Origin: NCED01 sp035493955
Lineage (GTDB): Bacteria; Pseudomonadota; Alphaproteobacteria; Caulobacterales; Caulobacteraceae
Assembly: GCA_035493955.1 (NCBI GenBank)
Contig: DATJHI010000035.1
Location: forward strand, 124,001 to 188,000
Direction of reading: 5' to 3'
Length of the DNA stretch: 64,000 bases
Positions 6,839 to 15,945 of the stretch are shown here, in pieces. The stretch's first letter is position 1; every line of letters begins with the position of its first letter. Made by a program: the position numbers and the translations under genes. Below the pieces are notes generated by a model. That model ran no database searches. It had not been told where the DNA came from and worked only from the letters and a program-made list of their open reading frames with translations.

Positions 6839-8719
6839 TTGTCCACTGCCAACATTCCCGGCCTTGATCGGGCCCCGACCAAGCACCGCAAGCTCATCGA
6901 GTGGGTGCGCCAGATCGCGGCGCTGACTGAGCCAGACCAGGTCTATTGGTGCGACGGGTCCAAGGACGAGGCCGAGCGCCTGGCCAAGATCCTGGTCGAC
7001 GCCGGCACCCTGAAGCCCCTGAACCCGGCCAAACGGCCCAACTCCTATTTCGCCGCCTCCGATCCCCGCGACGTCGCCCGCGTCGAAAGCCGCACCTTCA
7101 TCTGCTCGGAGAAGGAAGAGGACGCCGGCCCGACCAACAACTGGACCGCCCCGGCGGAGATGCGCGCCACCCTGAACGGCCTGTTCAAGGGCGCCATGCG
7201 CGGCCGCACCCTGTATGTCGTGCCCTTCTGCATGGGCCCCATCGGCTCCAAGATCTCCGCCTATGGCGTCGAGATCACCGACAGCGCCTATGTCGCCCTG
7301 TCGATGGGGGTCATGACCCGCATGGGCAAGCAGGCCCTGGACGCCATCGGCGAGGACGGCTTCTTCGTCCCCGCCGTCCACACCCTGGGCGCGCCGCTGC
7401 AGCCGGGCCAGAAGGACGTCTCCTGGCCCTGCAACGAGACCAAATACATCGTCCAGTTCCCGGAAACGCGGGAGATCTGGTCCTACGGCTCCGGCTACGG
7501 CGGCAACGCCCTCCTGGGCAAGAAGTGCTATGCGCTGCGCATCGCCTCGGTCATGGCCCGGGACGAGGGCTGGCTGGCCGAGCACATGCTGATCCTCAAG
7601 CTGACCTCGCCCCAGGGCGCGTCGCACTATATCGCCGCCGCCTTCCCCTCGGCCTGCGGCAAGACCAACCTGGCCATGCTCCAGCCGACCCTTCCGGGCT
7701 GGAAGGCCGAGACCATCGGCGACGACATCTGCTGGATGCGCTACGGCGACGACGGACGCCTCTACGCCATCAACCCGGAATACGGCCTGTTCGGCGTGGC
7801 CCCGGGCACGGGGATGTTGACCAACAAGAACGCGGTCGACGCCCTGCACTCCAACACCATCTTCACCAATGTCGCCCTGACCGATGACGGCGACGTCTGG
7901 TGGGAAGGCCTGACCGACGAGCCCCCCGCGCACCTGACCGACTGGAAGGGCCGCTCCTGGACCCCGGACAGCCCGGAGCCCGCGGCCCACCCCAACGCCC
8001 GCTTCACCGTGCCGGCCAGCCAGATCCCTTCGGTCGCGCCCGAGTGGGAGGACCCTGCCGGCGTGCCGATCTCGGCCATCCTGTTCGGCGGTCGCCGCGC
8101 CACCGCCGTGCCGCTGGTGACCGAAGCCTTCGACTGGAAGCACGGGGTGTTCCTGGCCTCCAACGTGGCCTCGGAAGGCACCGCCGCCGCCGAGAACAAG
8201 GTCGGCGAACTGCGCCGCGACCCCTTCGCCATGCTGCCGTTCTGCGGCTACAACATGGCCGACTACTTCGGCCATTGGCTGAAGATGGGCGAGAAGGCGG
8301 GCGCCAAGCTGCCGAAGATCTATTTCGTCAACTGGTTCCGCAAGGACATGCACGGCAAGTTCCTGTGGCCGGGCTACGGCGAGAACAGCCGGGTGCTGAA
8401 ATGGATCGTCGAGCGCCTCGAGGGCAAGGCCGAGGCCCAGGAGACACCGATCGGCATGCTGCCGACCAAGGAAAGCCTCGACGTCGAAGGCCTGAACCTG
8501 AGCGAGCACCAGCTGTTCCTGCTGCTGTCGGTGGACCGATCGGTCTGGAAGGAAGAGGCTTCGCTGATCCCGGCCGCCTACGACAAGTTCGGCGACAAGA
8601 TGCCGGCCGAGCTTTGGGCCCAGCACGAGGCCCTGGTCGCGCGCCTGGAGATGGCTCCCGCGCCCGTCCACGGCGAACTGGCCAAGGTGGTGGAGTTCCC
8701 GCGGGCCGCCGGAGTTTAA
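6839..8719 (+). CDS. pckG: Phosphoenolpyruvate carboxykinase (GTP)
   Basis: A 626-aa cytosolic enzyme converting oxaloacetate plus GTP to phosphoenolpyruvate, CO2 and GDP, the entry step of gluconeogenesis. It belongs to the GTP-dependent family (about 600-620 aa) rather than the ATP type. Visible motifs are the nucleotide P-loop FPSACGKTN near residue 270 with the family's Cys, VYWCDGS near 37, GGRRATAVPLV near 420 and FRKDMHGKFLWPGYGENSR near 500. The start is TTG at 6839, with AGGGAG 7 nt upstream and an in-frame stop just before, so no ATG alternative fits better. It is separated by 119 nt from the first weak hairpin and probably forms its own transcript. Confidence 0.96.
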   Translation: MSTANIPGLDRAPTKHRKLIEWVRQIAALTEPDQVYWCDGSKDEAERLAKILVDAGTLKPLNPAKRPNSYFAASDPRDVARVESRTFICSEKEEDAGPTNNWTAPAEMRATLNGLFKGAMRGRTLYVVPFCMGPIGSKISAYGVEITDSAYVALSMGVMTRMGKQALDAIGEDGFFVPAVHTLGAPLQPGQKDVSWPCNETKYIVQFPETREIWSYGSGYGGNALLGKKCYALRIASVMARDEGWLAEHMLILKLTSPQGASHYIAAAFPSACGKTNLAMLQPTLPGWKAETIGDDICWMRYGDDGRLYAINPEYGLFGVAPGTGMLTNKNAVDALHSNTIFTNVALTDDGDVWWEGLTDEPPAHLTDWKGRSWTPDSPEPAAHPNARFTVPASQIPSVAPEWEDPAGVPISAILFGGRRATAVPLVTEAFDWKHGVFLASNVASEGTAAAENKVGELRRDPFAMLPFCGYNMADYFGHWLKMGEKAGAKLPKIYFVNWFRKDMHGKFLWPGYGENSRVLKWIVERLEGKAEAQETPIGMLPTKESLDVEGLNLSEHQLFLLLSVDRSVWKEEASLIPAAYDKFGDKMPAELWAQHEALVARLEMAPAPVHGELAKVVEFPRAAGV

Positions 8720-8749
8720 GGGCCAAAAGGCCGAAGGGAGCCTCAGGCG

Positions 8750-9925
8750 CTAAACCAGGGGCAACCCCACGTAGTTCTCCGCCATGGTCTGCTGCGCAGC
8801 CCTGGACTGGAAGATGTACTCAAGCTCGGCGATCTGCATCTTGCGGGCGAAGGGGTCCATGTCCGGGAAGCGGTGGGTCAGGCCGGTGAACCACCAGCTG
8901 AACCGCTCGGCCTTCCACACCCGCGCCAGGGCCCGCGCCGAATAGCCGTCGAGTCCGGCCGCCCCCTTGCCCGCATAGTGGTCGGCGATGGCGTCGCTGA
9001 GGAAGGCCACGTCGGAGGCGGCCAGGTTCAGCCCCTTGGCCCCCGTCGGCGGCACGATGTGGGCGGCGTCGCCGGCCAGGAACAGGCGGCCATGGCGCAT
9101 GGGCTCGGAGACGAAGCTGCGCAGGGGGGCGATCGACTTTTCGATCGAGGGGCCGCGGGTCATCCGGGCCGCCGCCTCGGGCCCCAGCCGGACGGCCAGC
9201 TCGTCCCAGATCCGCTCGTCGGGCCAGTCTTCCAGCCGCTCGTCCAGGGAGCACTGGATGTAGTAGCGGCTGCGGGCGGGCGAGCGCATCGAGGCCAGGG
9301 CGAAGCCCCGTTCGTGGTTGGAATAGATCAGCTCGTGGTCGCAGGGCGGCACGTCGGCCAGTATGCCCAGCCAGCCGAAGGGATAGACCCGCTCGAAATC
9401 GCGCTGGACGGTCCTGGGGATGGAGGATCGGCTGACCCCGTGGAAGCCGTCGCAGCCGGCGACGAAATCGGCTTCGAGGCGCACCGGTTCGCCCTCGCGG
9501 GTGAAGACGACATGGGGGTTGTCGCCTTCGACGTCGCGCACGGCGACGTCCTGGCAATTCCACAGGATGGGCACGTCCCGTTCGTCGCAGGCCTCGATCA
9601 GGTCCTTGGTCACCTCGGTCTGGCCGTAGACCAGCACCCGCTTGCCGCCGGTCAGGCCCGATAGGTCGATGCGGTAGGTGCGACCGTCCAGGGCCAGGCT
9701 GAAGCCGTCGTGGGGCAGGCCCTCGGCGCGCATGCGCTTCGACACCTTCACCTTTTCCAGCAGGTCGACGGAAACCTGCTCCAGCACTCCGGCGCGGATG
9801 CGGGCCTCGACGTAGTCGCGGTCGCGCCGCTCGACCAGCACGCTCTCGACGCCGGCGATATGCAGCAACTGCGACAGCAGAAGGCCGGCCGGGCCGGCGC
9901 CGATGATGGCGACCTGGGTGCGCAA
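8750..9925 (-). CDS. pobA: 4-hydroxybenzoate 3-monooxygenase
   Basis: A 391-aa FAD monooxygenase that hydroxylates 4-hydroxybenzoate to protocatechuate with NADPH and O2. It is close in length and sequence to Pseudomonas PobA (394 aa). It shows the FAD motif GAGPAGLLLSQLL (residues 9-21), RAGVLEQ, the substrate-site HELIYSNH whose Tyr corresponds to Tyr201, ASMRSPARSRYY containing the Ser212/Arg214 equivalents, GDAAHIVPPTGAKGLNLA, and the C-terminal ENYVGLPLV carrying the Tyr385 equivalent. The start is TTG at 9925 with AAGGAG upstream. It is divergent from an MFS transporter across 300 nt. No pca genes are present here, so protocatechuate must be handled elsewhere. Confidence 0.97.
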   Translation of the reverse strand: MRTQVAIIGAGPAGLLLSQLLHIAGVESVLVERRDRDYVEARIRAGVLEQVSVDLLEKVKVSKRMRAEGLPHDGFSLALDGRTYRIDLSGLTGGKRVLVYGQTEVTKDLIEACDERDVPILWNCQDVAVRDVEGDNPHVVFTREGEPVRLEADFVAGCDGFHGVSRSSIPRTVQRDFERVYPFGWLGILADVPPCDHELIYSNHERGFALASMRSPARSRYYIQCSLDERLEDWPDERIWDELAVRLGPEAAARMTRGPSIEKSIAPLRSFVSEPMRHGRLFLAGDAAHIVPPTGAKGLNLAASDVAFLSDAIADHYAGKGAAGLDGYSARALARVWKAERFSWWFTGLTHRFPDMDPFARKMQIAELEYIFQSRAAQQTMAENYVGLPLV

Positions 9926-10225
9926 CGGGGTGCTCCTTGGACCTCCAAAAGTCCTTAGCGGTTGACAAGGTGCTCGGCCAGGGGCGGGACGCAGCTTGGC
10001 GGCCGTCGAGGCGGACGGTCCGAGGCGGATTCGATGCGGCGCTGCAGCATCGGTTCGCGGACGCGGTATGCCCGAGCGGCCGGAGGGGGTGAAATGCTGC
10101 GCCTTGGTCCACAGCAGTTGATTAAGTCCGCGCCGCGGGTATGGAATGGGGGTTCAAGCCATCCTGCGACGGGGCCGCCCAGGCGCGTCCCCCCAGACGG
10201 GACGGCGAAAACAGGGGGAAACGCC
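9926..10225. other. Intergenic region between divergent pobA and MFS genes
   Basis: A 300-nt divergent control region. It holds AAGGAG for pobA (minus strand, about 9933-9938) and AGGGGGAA for the MFS gene (10213-10220). No clear operator palindrome was found. A segment around 10064-10158 superficially resembles a serine tRNA but does not fold as one. Confidence 0.5.
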
Positions 10226-11599
10226 TTGGCCGGACCAACCACATCCACCACCGCCGGGCCTAGCTCGGGCAAGTGGGACACGGGCTACGAATGGAAGACG
10301 GTGGCCTTGCTGACCGCGGGCTTCGGCCTGGTCGGCCTCGACCGCTGGGTGATCGTCGACCTGGCCCAGTTGCCGACCTCGACCATGGTCCCCGACCTGG
10401 GCCTGGGCCCGGCGACGGCGCCGGGGGCCATCGGCAGCCTGGTCTCGGCCCTCGGCATCGCCTGGGGCCTCGCCGCTCTGTTCGGCGGCAACCTCTCCGA
10501 CTTGCTGGGCCGCAAGAAGGTTCTGGTTCCCGCGCTGGTGGTGTTTTCGCTGCTGTCCGGCTTCTCCGGCCTGGTCTCGACCGTCGGCCTGATGATGGTC
10601 TGCCGCGCGATCATGGGCGTGGCCGAGGGCGGCTTCTGCCCGACCAGCTTCGCCACCGTCGCCGAGGCGTCCCTGCCCAAGCGCCGTGGCTTCAACCTCG
10701 GCCTGCAGCAGTCGGCCTTCGCCCTGTTCGGCCTGGGCTTCGGCCCGCTGATCGCCGCGTGGTTGCTCAACTTCGCCAGCTGGCGCTGGGTGTTCGCCAT
10801 CGTTGGCATCCCCGGCCTGATCGTCGCCCTGCTGGTGGCCATGACCATCCGCGAACCGGCCACCATCAAGGCGCGCCGCGCGGCCAAGGTCTCCGGCTCG
10901 GCGTCCGAGATCGCCGCCGCCAAGGCGCCGAAGCTGTCGGTGGCGGCCCTGTTCAGCCACCGCAACGTGCCGCTCAGCATGCTGGCGCTGCTCTGCGCCA
11001 TGTGCGGCATCTTCGTGCTTTCGGCTTTCGCGCCCGGCTATCTCGCTGGCTACCTGCACCTCAATATCGGCGACACGGCGTTCGTGGCTTCGGCCATCGG
11101 CTTCGGCGGTTTCGCCGGCCAGTGGTTCCTGTCCGCCGTGTCCGACCTCTTCGGCCGCCGCACCATGGCCGTGGCCGGGTTCCTGGTCGGGGCGATCTTC
11201 CTCTACGTCTTCACCCGCCTCGGCGCCGGCAGCATCCCGCTGCTGTTCGTGGTCCTGTTCGTCTCGGCCGGCTTCTCCTTCGGCCTGCTCAGCCTGATCA
11301 CCGGACCGATCGCCTCGGAGGCCGCCCCCCTCGGCATGATCGCCGGGGCGACCGGCGTCATCGTCGCGGTGGGCGAGATCTTCGGCGGCGGGGTGGCTCC
11401 GGGGGTCGGCGGCTGGATCGCCCAGCACTACGGCATCCAGAACGTGCTCTGGCTGGCCCTCGGCGGGCTGGTGGCCGGGATCGTGGTCAGCCTGTTCTAC
11501 AAGGAGACGGCCCCGCGTCTCGCCAAGCAAGGCGTCGGCGAGGAATCCGCCCTGGACGTGTTCGAGGACCAGCACCCCGAGGGCATAGCCGGCCAATAG
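10226..11599 (+). CDS. MFS transporter, probably for an aromatic acid
   Basis: A 457-aa, 12-helix major facilitator permease. The loop 2-3 signature GGNLSDLLGRKKVLV (around residue 85) and its counterpart SDLFGRRTMAVAG between helices 8 and 9 are clear. The N-terminal 25 residues are a polar Ser/Thr tail. Helix 1 lacks the DGYD-type motif of the PcaK aromatic acid/H+ symporter family, so the substrate is inferred from context (divergent from pobA, upstream of the hydroquinone genes). The start TTG at 10226 was chosen because AGGGGGAA ends 5 nt upstream; longer frames reach back into the control region without coding character. Confidence 0.85.
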   Translation: MAGPTTSTTAGPSSGKWDTGYEWKTVALLTAGFGLVGLDRWVIVDLAQLPTSTMVPDLGLGPATAPGAIGSLVSALGIAWGLAALFGGNLSDLLGRKKVLVPALVVFSLLSGFSGLVSTVGLMMVCRAIMGVAEGGFCPTSFATVAEASLPKRRGFNLGLQQSAFALFGLGFGPLIAAWLLNFASWRWVFAIVGIPGLIVALLVAMTIREPATIKARRAAKVSGSASEIAAAKAPKLSVAALFSHRNVPLSMLALLCAMCGIFVLSAFAPGYLAGYLHLNIGDTAFVASAIGFGGFAGQWFLSAVSDLFGRRTMAVAGFLVGAIFLYVFTRLGAGSIPLLFVVLFVSAGFSFGLLSLITGPIASEAAPLGMIAGATGVIVAVGEIFGGGVAPGVGGWIAQHYGIQNVLWLALGGLVAGIVVSLFYKETAPRLAKQGVGEESALDVFEDQHPEGIAGQ

Positions 11600-11664
11600 T
11601 CGGACAGCGGGGACGACCGGCCAGCCTGGCCGCCCCCGCGCCAATTTTTTGCGGAGAACTGCGA

Positions 11665-12582
11665 ATGAAGGCATGGAAGAGTGCGGCGGGCGCCGGAGCT
11701 TTGCTGATCGCCGCCCTGGCGGCGGGGGCGGCGTCGGCTCAGGCGGTGATCAAGGCGGACGGGAGCTATGAGTATCCCAAGGCCGAGTACAAGAACGCCA
11801 TCGCCCACTACGAGGCCCTGAAGGCGGCGGCCCACGGCGGGACCAAGAAGACCTTCGCCAATCTGCCGGACTGGACCGGGGTCTGGACCCGGGCGGGCGG
11901 GGGACTGAAGTTCGACCCGAAACAGCCGGCCGCCAACATCACCACGGCCAAGCTGACGCCCAAGTACCAGGCCAGCTACGAGAAGAAGGTGGCCGAGGTG
12001 AAGGCCGGGGTCGAATGGGACCGGCTCAGCTACTGCCTGCCGCCCGGCATGCCGCGCTGGCTGACCGAGCCTTTCCTGCGCGAGTTCGTGGTGCGCCCCG
12101 AACAGGTCTGGCTGATCGAGGAACAGGTCAACGAGATCCGCCGGATCTACACCGACGGCCGCGGCCATACTCCGACGGACGAGGCCTATCCCCTGTGGGA
12201 AGGCGACTCCATCGGCTTCTGGGACGGCGACACCCTGGTCATCAGCACCACCCAGCTGAAGGACGGCCAGTACCAGCGCGCCCAGCCCGACTATTCCGAC
12301 AAGATCGAGCTGGTGGAGAAGTGGCGCAAGATCAACCCGACCACCATCGAGGATGACGTCACCATCTACGACCCCGAGGGCCTGACCGAGCCCTGGCATG
12401 TGGTCCAGGCCTACACCAAGGTGACCAACCCGCCGGACCTGCGGGTCCGTTACTGGTCCTGCGAGGAGAACAACAACGTAGTCAACCAAGGCGGGACGAC
12501 CCAGTTCGTCCTTCCGGGCGACCCCGGCTACAAGGACCCCAGCGTCTTCGGCAAGGAGCCGGAGCGGACCCCCGGCAAATAG
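11665..12582 (+). CDS. Secreted protein of unknown function (paralogue A)
   Basis: A 305-aa protein with a Sec signal peptide (about 1-26, ending ASAQA). The core is strongly shared with the next gene: LTEPFLREFV, RRIYTDGRGHTP, EGDSIGFWDGDTLVIST, TEPWHV and the conserved cysteines in LSYCLP and YWSCEEN, which may form a disulfide. Related secreted proteins with a GDTLV-type core occur near catabolic gene clusters in Caulobacterales and other groups, but no activity is known to me. The ATG at 11665 follows GCGGAGAA. It lies 65 nt after the MFS gene and is closed by a strong terminator at 12607. Confidence 0.82.
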   Translation: MKAWKSAAGAGALLIAALAAGAASAQAVIKADGSYEYPKAEYKNAIAHYEALKAAAHGGTKKTFANLPDWTGVWTRAGGGLKFDPKQPAANITTAKLTPKYQASYEKKVAEVKAGVEWDRLSYCLPPGMPRWLTEPFLREFVVRPEQVWLIEEQVNEIRRIYTDGRGHTPTDEAYPLWEGDSIGFWDGDTLVISTTQLKDGQYQRAQPDYSDKIELVEKWRKINPTTIEDDVTIYDPEGLTEPWHVVQAYTKVTNPPDLRVRYWSCEENNNVVNQGGTTQFVLPGDPGYKDPSVFGKEPERTPGK

Positions 12583-12606
12583 TCCGCGTCGCCGGACGGA
12601 TTTTAG

Positions 12607-12634
12607 CGGCGCGCCCCGGCGGGCGCGCCGTTTT
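12607..12634 (+). terminator. Rho-independent terminator after paralogue A
   Basis: A perfect 10-bp GC stem, CGGCGCGCCC (12607-12616) with GGGCGCGCCG (12621-12630), has a CGGC tetraloop and is followed by TTTTCGTTT. It separates the MFS/paralogue A unit from paralogue B, which therefore needs its own promoter. Confidence 0.85.
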
Positions 12635-12669
12635 CGTTTCTGCAACCCATTGTTTCACCATGGGAGTGG

Positions 12670-12691
12670 GCGGCCCCGGCGCTTAGTCAAC
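12670..12691 (+). repeat. Shared upstream element, copy 1
   Basis: The 22-nt stretch beginning GCGGCCCCGGCG and ending GTCAAC matches the sequence at 32420-32441 in 19 of 22 positions. It lies about 65 nt upstream of paralogue B. A shorter related string, GGCGCTTAGCCA, occurs at 14940-14951 just before the AraC gene. Its role is unknown; it may be a promoter or operator element. Confidence 0.5.
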
Positions 12692-12756
12692 TCCTGATGA
12701 CAAGATCGTCCGGACCGCATATGAAGGGCCGGCAAAAAAAATCCAGGGAGGACGAC

Positions 12757-13755
12757 GTGAAGGTTTTCGGCGAGGTGGGGCGGCTCGCGGCCGTTCTGGC
12801 GGCGGCGATGCTGGTCCCCGCGGCGGGTTGGGCCCAAGCCGCGCCGGCGGCCTGGGGGACGAAGGACGGGCGCTGGGACGACTGGAAGGACGGGACCTTC
12901 CCGACCTCGGCGGCGCACTACGCGGCGCTGAAGGCCGCGGCCAAGGGCGGGGTCAAGCACACCGTCAACGACATTCCCGACTGGTCGGGCATCTGGTCCA
13001 GCTCGCGCCAGCCCGGCTGGGGTACGCCCGCCTATCAGAACGCGCCCGGAGCCCCCGTCCGCCTCGGCCCCGCCTTCCCAGGCGCGCCGGCGCCGGACCC
13101 CAGCGCCCCTCGGCCCGAAGTTCCCAAGCTGACCCCGGTCTATCAGAAGAAGCTGGAAGAAGAGCTGGCCCGCGTGGCCAAGGGCATCCAGTGGGACTAC
13201 CTGTCCTACTGTCTCCCGGCCGGCTTCCCCCGCTGGTACACCGAGCCCTTCCTGCGCGAGTTCATCACCACGCCGAACCAGACCTGGATGACCAACGAAC
13301 AGCAGTCCGAGACCCGCCGCATCTACACCGACGGCCGCGGCCATACGCCGGACGACGAGAGCTACCCCCTGTTCGAAGGCGACTCGATCGGCTTCTGGGA
13401 CGGCGACACCCTGGTCATCCACACGATCAATGTGAAGCCGGGCAGCTGGAACCGAAGCGAGCCCGAATACAGCGACAAGACCGAGACGGTCGAGCTGGTG
13501 AAGAAGAACGCCGCCGGCAAGATCGAGACCCGGATGACCGTCTACGACCCGGAATCGCTGCAGAACCCCTGGCACGTGATCTGGGGCTCGGATCGGGTGA
13601 ACACCCCGAACCTGCGGATCAACATGTGGTCCTGCAACGAGAACACCAACGTCGTGAAGACCGACGACGGCGCCACCCAGTTCGTCCTGCCGGGGGAGAA
13701 GGGCTACAAGGACCCCAAGAACTTCGCCGCCCCTCCGCCCGTCGCCGCCAACTAG
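12757..13755 (+). CDS. Secreted protein of unknown function (paralogue B)
   Basis: A 332-aa protein, clearly paralogous to the upstream gene (same RRIYTDGRGHTP, EGDSIGFWDGDTLVI, MWSCNENTNVV and TQFVLPGEKGYKDP blocks). It has a Sec signal peptide (about 1-26) and a Pro/Ala-rich insert around residues 85-115 that paralogue A lacks. The GTG start at 12757 follows AGGGAGGA at 4-5 nt and begins the signal peptide; an upstream in-frame ATG lacks a ribosome site. It ends 49 nt before the maleylacetate reductase gene, so the two are probably co-transcribed. Function unknown; a periplasmic accessory role in aromatic catabolism is inferred only from position. Confidence 0.82.
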   Translation: MKVFGEVGRLAAVLAAAMLVPAAGWAQAAPAAWGTKDGRWDDWKDGTFPTSAAHYAALKAAAKGGVKHTVNDIPDWSGIWSSSRQPGWGTPAYQNAPGAPVRLGPAFPGAPAPDPSAPRPEVPKLTPVYQKKLEEELARVAKGIQWDYLSYCLPAGFPRWYTEPFLREFITTPNQTWMTNEQQSETRRIYTDGRGHTPDDESYPLFEGDSIGFWDGDTLVIHTINVKPGSWNRSEPEYSDKTETVELVKKNAAGKIETRMTVYDPESLQNPWHVIWGSDRVNTPNLRINMWSCNENTNVVKTDDGATQFVLPGEKGYKDPKNFAAPPPVAAN

Positions 13756-13804
13756 GCGCGCGGCAGGGGGATACCTTTAGCCTCCAGTCTCGAGAAGGTC
13801 CCCG

Positions 13805-14872
13805 ATGCAGCCGTTCTCCTATACCGCTTTGCCGGGCAAGGTGATCTTCGGATCGGGGACCTTGGCCCGGGTCGCCGACGAGATCCGCGCCCTGGGTTGC
13901 GGTCGGGCGCTTCTGCTGTCCACGCCGCAGCAGGCCGATCAGGTCAGGCGTCTCTTCGACCAGCTCGGTCCCCTGGCCGCCGGCCTGTTCACCGAAGCGG
14001 CCATGCACACCCCGGTCGAGGTGACCGAGCGGGCGCTGGCCTACGCCCGGGAGGTCGGGGCTGACTGCACGGTGGCGCTGGGCGGCGGCTCGACCACCGG
14101 CCTCGGCAAGGCCATCGCCGTGCGCATCGACCTGCCCCAGGTGGTGATCCCGACCACCTACGCCGGCTCCGAAGCCACACCGATCGTGGGCGAGACCAAG
14201 GACGGGCTGAAGACCACCCAGCGCAGCATGACCATCCTGCCCGAGGTGATCATCTACGACGTCGACCTGACCATGACCCTGCCGCCGGGGATGACCGTCA
14301 CCTCCGGCATGAACGCCATCGCCCATGCGGCCGAAGGGCTGTACGCCAAGGACGCGAATCCGATCATCTCCATGATCGCCGAGGACGGGACCCGCGCCAT
14401 CGCCCGCGCCCTGCCCAGGATCATCGCCGACCCCTCCGACCGGGAGGCGCGTTCCGACGCCCTCTACGGAGCCTGGGCCTGCGGCGTCACCCTCGGCGCG
14501 GTGGGCATGTCGCTGCACCACAAGCTCTGCCACACCCTGGGCGGGACCTTCGACCTGCCCCACGCCGAGACCCACACCGTCGTCCTGCCCCACGCCATGG
14601 CCTACAACGCCCCCGCCGCGCCGCAGGCCATGGGCCGTCTCGCCGCCGCCATCGGCGCGCCCAACGCGCCGCAGGGGCTCTACGATCTGGCCAAGTCGCT
14701 CGGCGCTCCGACCTCGCTGAGGGAACTGGGCATGCCGCAAAGCGGCCTCGACCGGGTGGTCGAGATGGCGGTGGCCAATCCCTACTGGAACCCGCGCCCG
14801 CTGGAGCCCGCGCCGATGCGTCGCCTCCTTGAGGACGCCTGGCATGGGCGGCGTCCGCCCGAAGCGATCTGA
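13805..14872 (+). CDS. hapF: Maleylacetate reductase
   Basis: A 355-aa member of the iron-containing alcohol dehydrogenase superfamily, maleylacetate reductase branch. It reduces maleylacetate to 3-oxoadipate with NAD(P)H. Supporting motifs are the nucleotide-binding ALGGGSTTGLGKAIA (around 95-109), PTTYAGSEATPIVGE (around 118-132), MNAIAHAAEGLYA and the C-terminal SLHHKLCHTLGGTFDLPHAETH. Length matches the family (about 350 aa). With the dioxygenase and semialdehyde dehydrogenase encoded downstream it completes the hydroquinone lower pathway. The symbol follows the Pseudomonas hap genes; macA or pnpE-type names are equivalents in other species. Confidence 0.93.
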   Translation: MQPFSYTALPGKVIFGSGTLARVADEIRALGCGRALLLSTPQQADQVRRLFDQLGPLAAGLFTEAAMHTPVEVTERALAYAREVGADCTVALGGGSTTGLGKAIAVRIDLPQVVIPTTYAGSEATPIVGETKDGLKTTQRSMTILPEVIIYDVDLTMTLPPGMTVTSGMNAIAHAAEGLYAKDANPIISMIAEDGTRAIARALPRIIADPSDREARSDALYGAWACGVTLGAVGMSLHHKLCHTLGGTFDLPHAETHTVVLPHAMAYNAPAAPQAMGRLAAAIGAPNAPQGLYDLAKSLGAPTSLRELGMPQSGLDRVVEMAVANPYWNPRPLEPAPMRRLLEDAWHGRRPPEAI

Positions 14873-14967
14873 GGCGGCGACCGCCGAGCCACGGCGACGC
14901 TTGCCGTCGTGGCGCCGGACCCCGATTTATGACACAACTGGCGCTTAGCCATGGAGTGGAAGGGCCA

Positions 14968-15879
14968 ATGGCCCAGGCGAACCCAAGGGCGATCGATTTC
15001 GGCGTCGAAGAGACCCACGGGATTCTCTGGCGGCCGGAAAACCATATCTACGCCAAGAGCGACGGCCGCGGCTGGTCGTCCCTCTACGCCTCGACCCAGC
15101 GCGAGGCGCCCTATGCGGCGGAATATCCCGCCGTCCAGGACCATCTGATCGTGCTGCACCTCGACGGCCCGGTCGGCGTGCGCCGGTTCATCGGCGGCGA
15201 CGAATCCCGCCGGGTGGTGCCGCCGGGGGGCCTGTTCATCCTGCCTGGCGGGACCGAGTTCGGGGTCCAGCTGGAAGGCGAACTCGACAGCCTGCACGTC
15301 TATCTGCGCCGCCAGCTGGTGCAGGAGGTGGCGGCCGAACTCGGGGTGGACAAGGCGGGCCTGACCCTGATCCCGCGCCTGGGCGAGCGCGACCTCCTGA
15401 TCGAGCGGCTGGCCCTGGGGGTCCGCGAGGCCCTGACCGACGAGGACGACGCGGCGGGGGTCTATGTCGATTATCTGTCGCGGGCCCTGGCGGCGCGCCT
15501 GCTGCGCGAGCATTCCAACGTCGCCCCCGAACGCAACGAGCAGGCAAAGGGCGGCCTGACCGGGGCCCAGGTGGCCGTGGTCGGCGACTTCATGGAGGCC
15601 CACCTGGAACGGCCGGTGGCCCTGTCGGAAATGGCCTCGGCCTGCGGGCTCAGCCCGACCCATTTCGCCCGCCGCTTCAAGGCGGCGCTGGGCGTGCCGC
15701 CGCACCAGCACCTGATGCAGCTGCGGGTCGAGCGGGCCAAGCGGCTGCTGCAGGGGACGGCGCCGATCGTGGAGGTGGCCCTGGCCTGCGGCTTCGCCCA
15801 CCAGGAGCACTTGACCCGGGTGTTCCGTCGGATGACCGGCATGACCCCGGCGAGTTTCCGGCGGGCGGCGCAGAGCTAG
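14968..15879 (+). CDS. AraC family transcriptional regulator
   Basis: A 303-aa regulator with an N-terminal cupin-like effector domain (about 15-190) and a C-terminal AraC/XylS DNA-binding domain with two HTH units (ALSEMASACGLSPTHFARRF and IVEVALACGFAHQEHLTRVF). It probably senses hydroquinone or a related aromatic and activates the dioxygenase operon that follows, whose promoter region holds direct repeats with AraC-type spacing (15946-15975). The ATG at 14968 was chosen because GGAAGGG lies just upstream; an ATG at 14929 would add 13 residues but has no ribosome site. Confidence 0.9.
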   Translation: MAQANPRAIDFGVEETHGILWRPENHIYAKSDGRGWSSLYASTQREAPYAAEYPAVQDHLIVLHLDGPVGVRRFIGGDESRRVVPPGGLFILPGGTEFGVQLEGELDSLHVYLRRQLVQEVAAELGVDKAGLTLIPRLGERDLLIERLALGVREALTDEDDAAGVYVDYLSRALAARLLREHSNVAPERNEQAKGGLTGAQVAVVGDFMEAHLERPVALSEMASACGLSPTHFARRFKAALGVPPHQHLMQLRVERAKRLLQGTAPIVEVALACGFAHQEHLTRVFRRMTGMTPASFRRAAQS

Positions 15880-15945
15880 CGCCCCGGCCTTCCCGCACGG
15901 GGCCGGAAACTGACGAAAGCGACAATTCCAGTCTCGACGCGCGGT

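Noticed and set aside
6644..8671. A 675-codon open frame opposite pckG on the minus strand
   Set aside because: The opposite strand encodes a full PEP carboxykinase with all motifs; the antisense product is Gly/His/Ala-rich without domains.
10060..10165. Serine-tRNA-like sequence (TGCCCGAGCGGC, later GGTTCAAG) before the MFS gene
   Set aside because: No anticodon stem with a 7-nt loop, no matching acceptor ends, and the D-to-T distance is too long; it is a chance resemblance.
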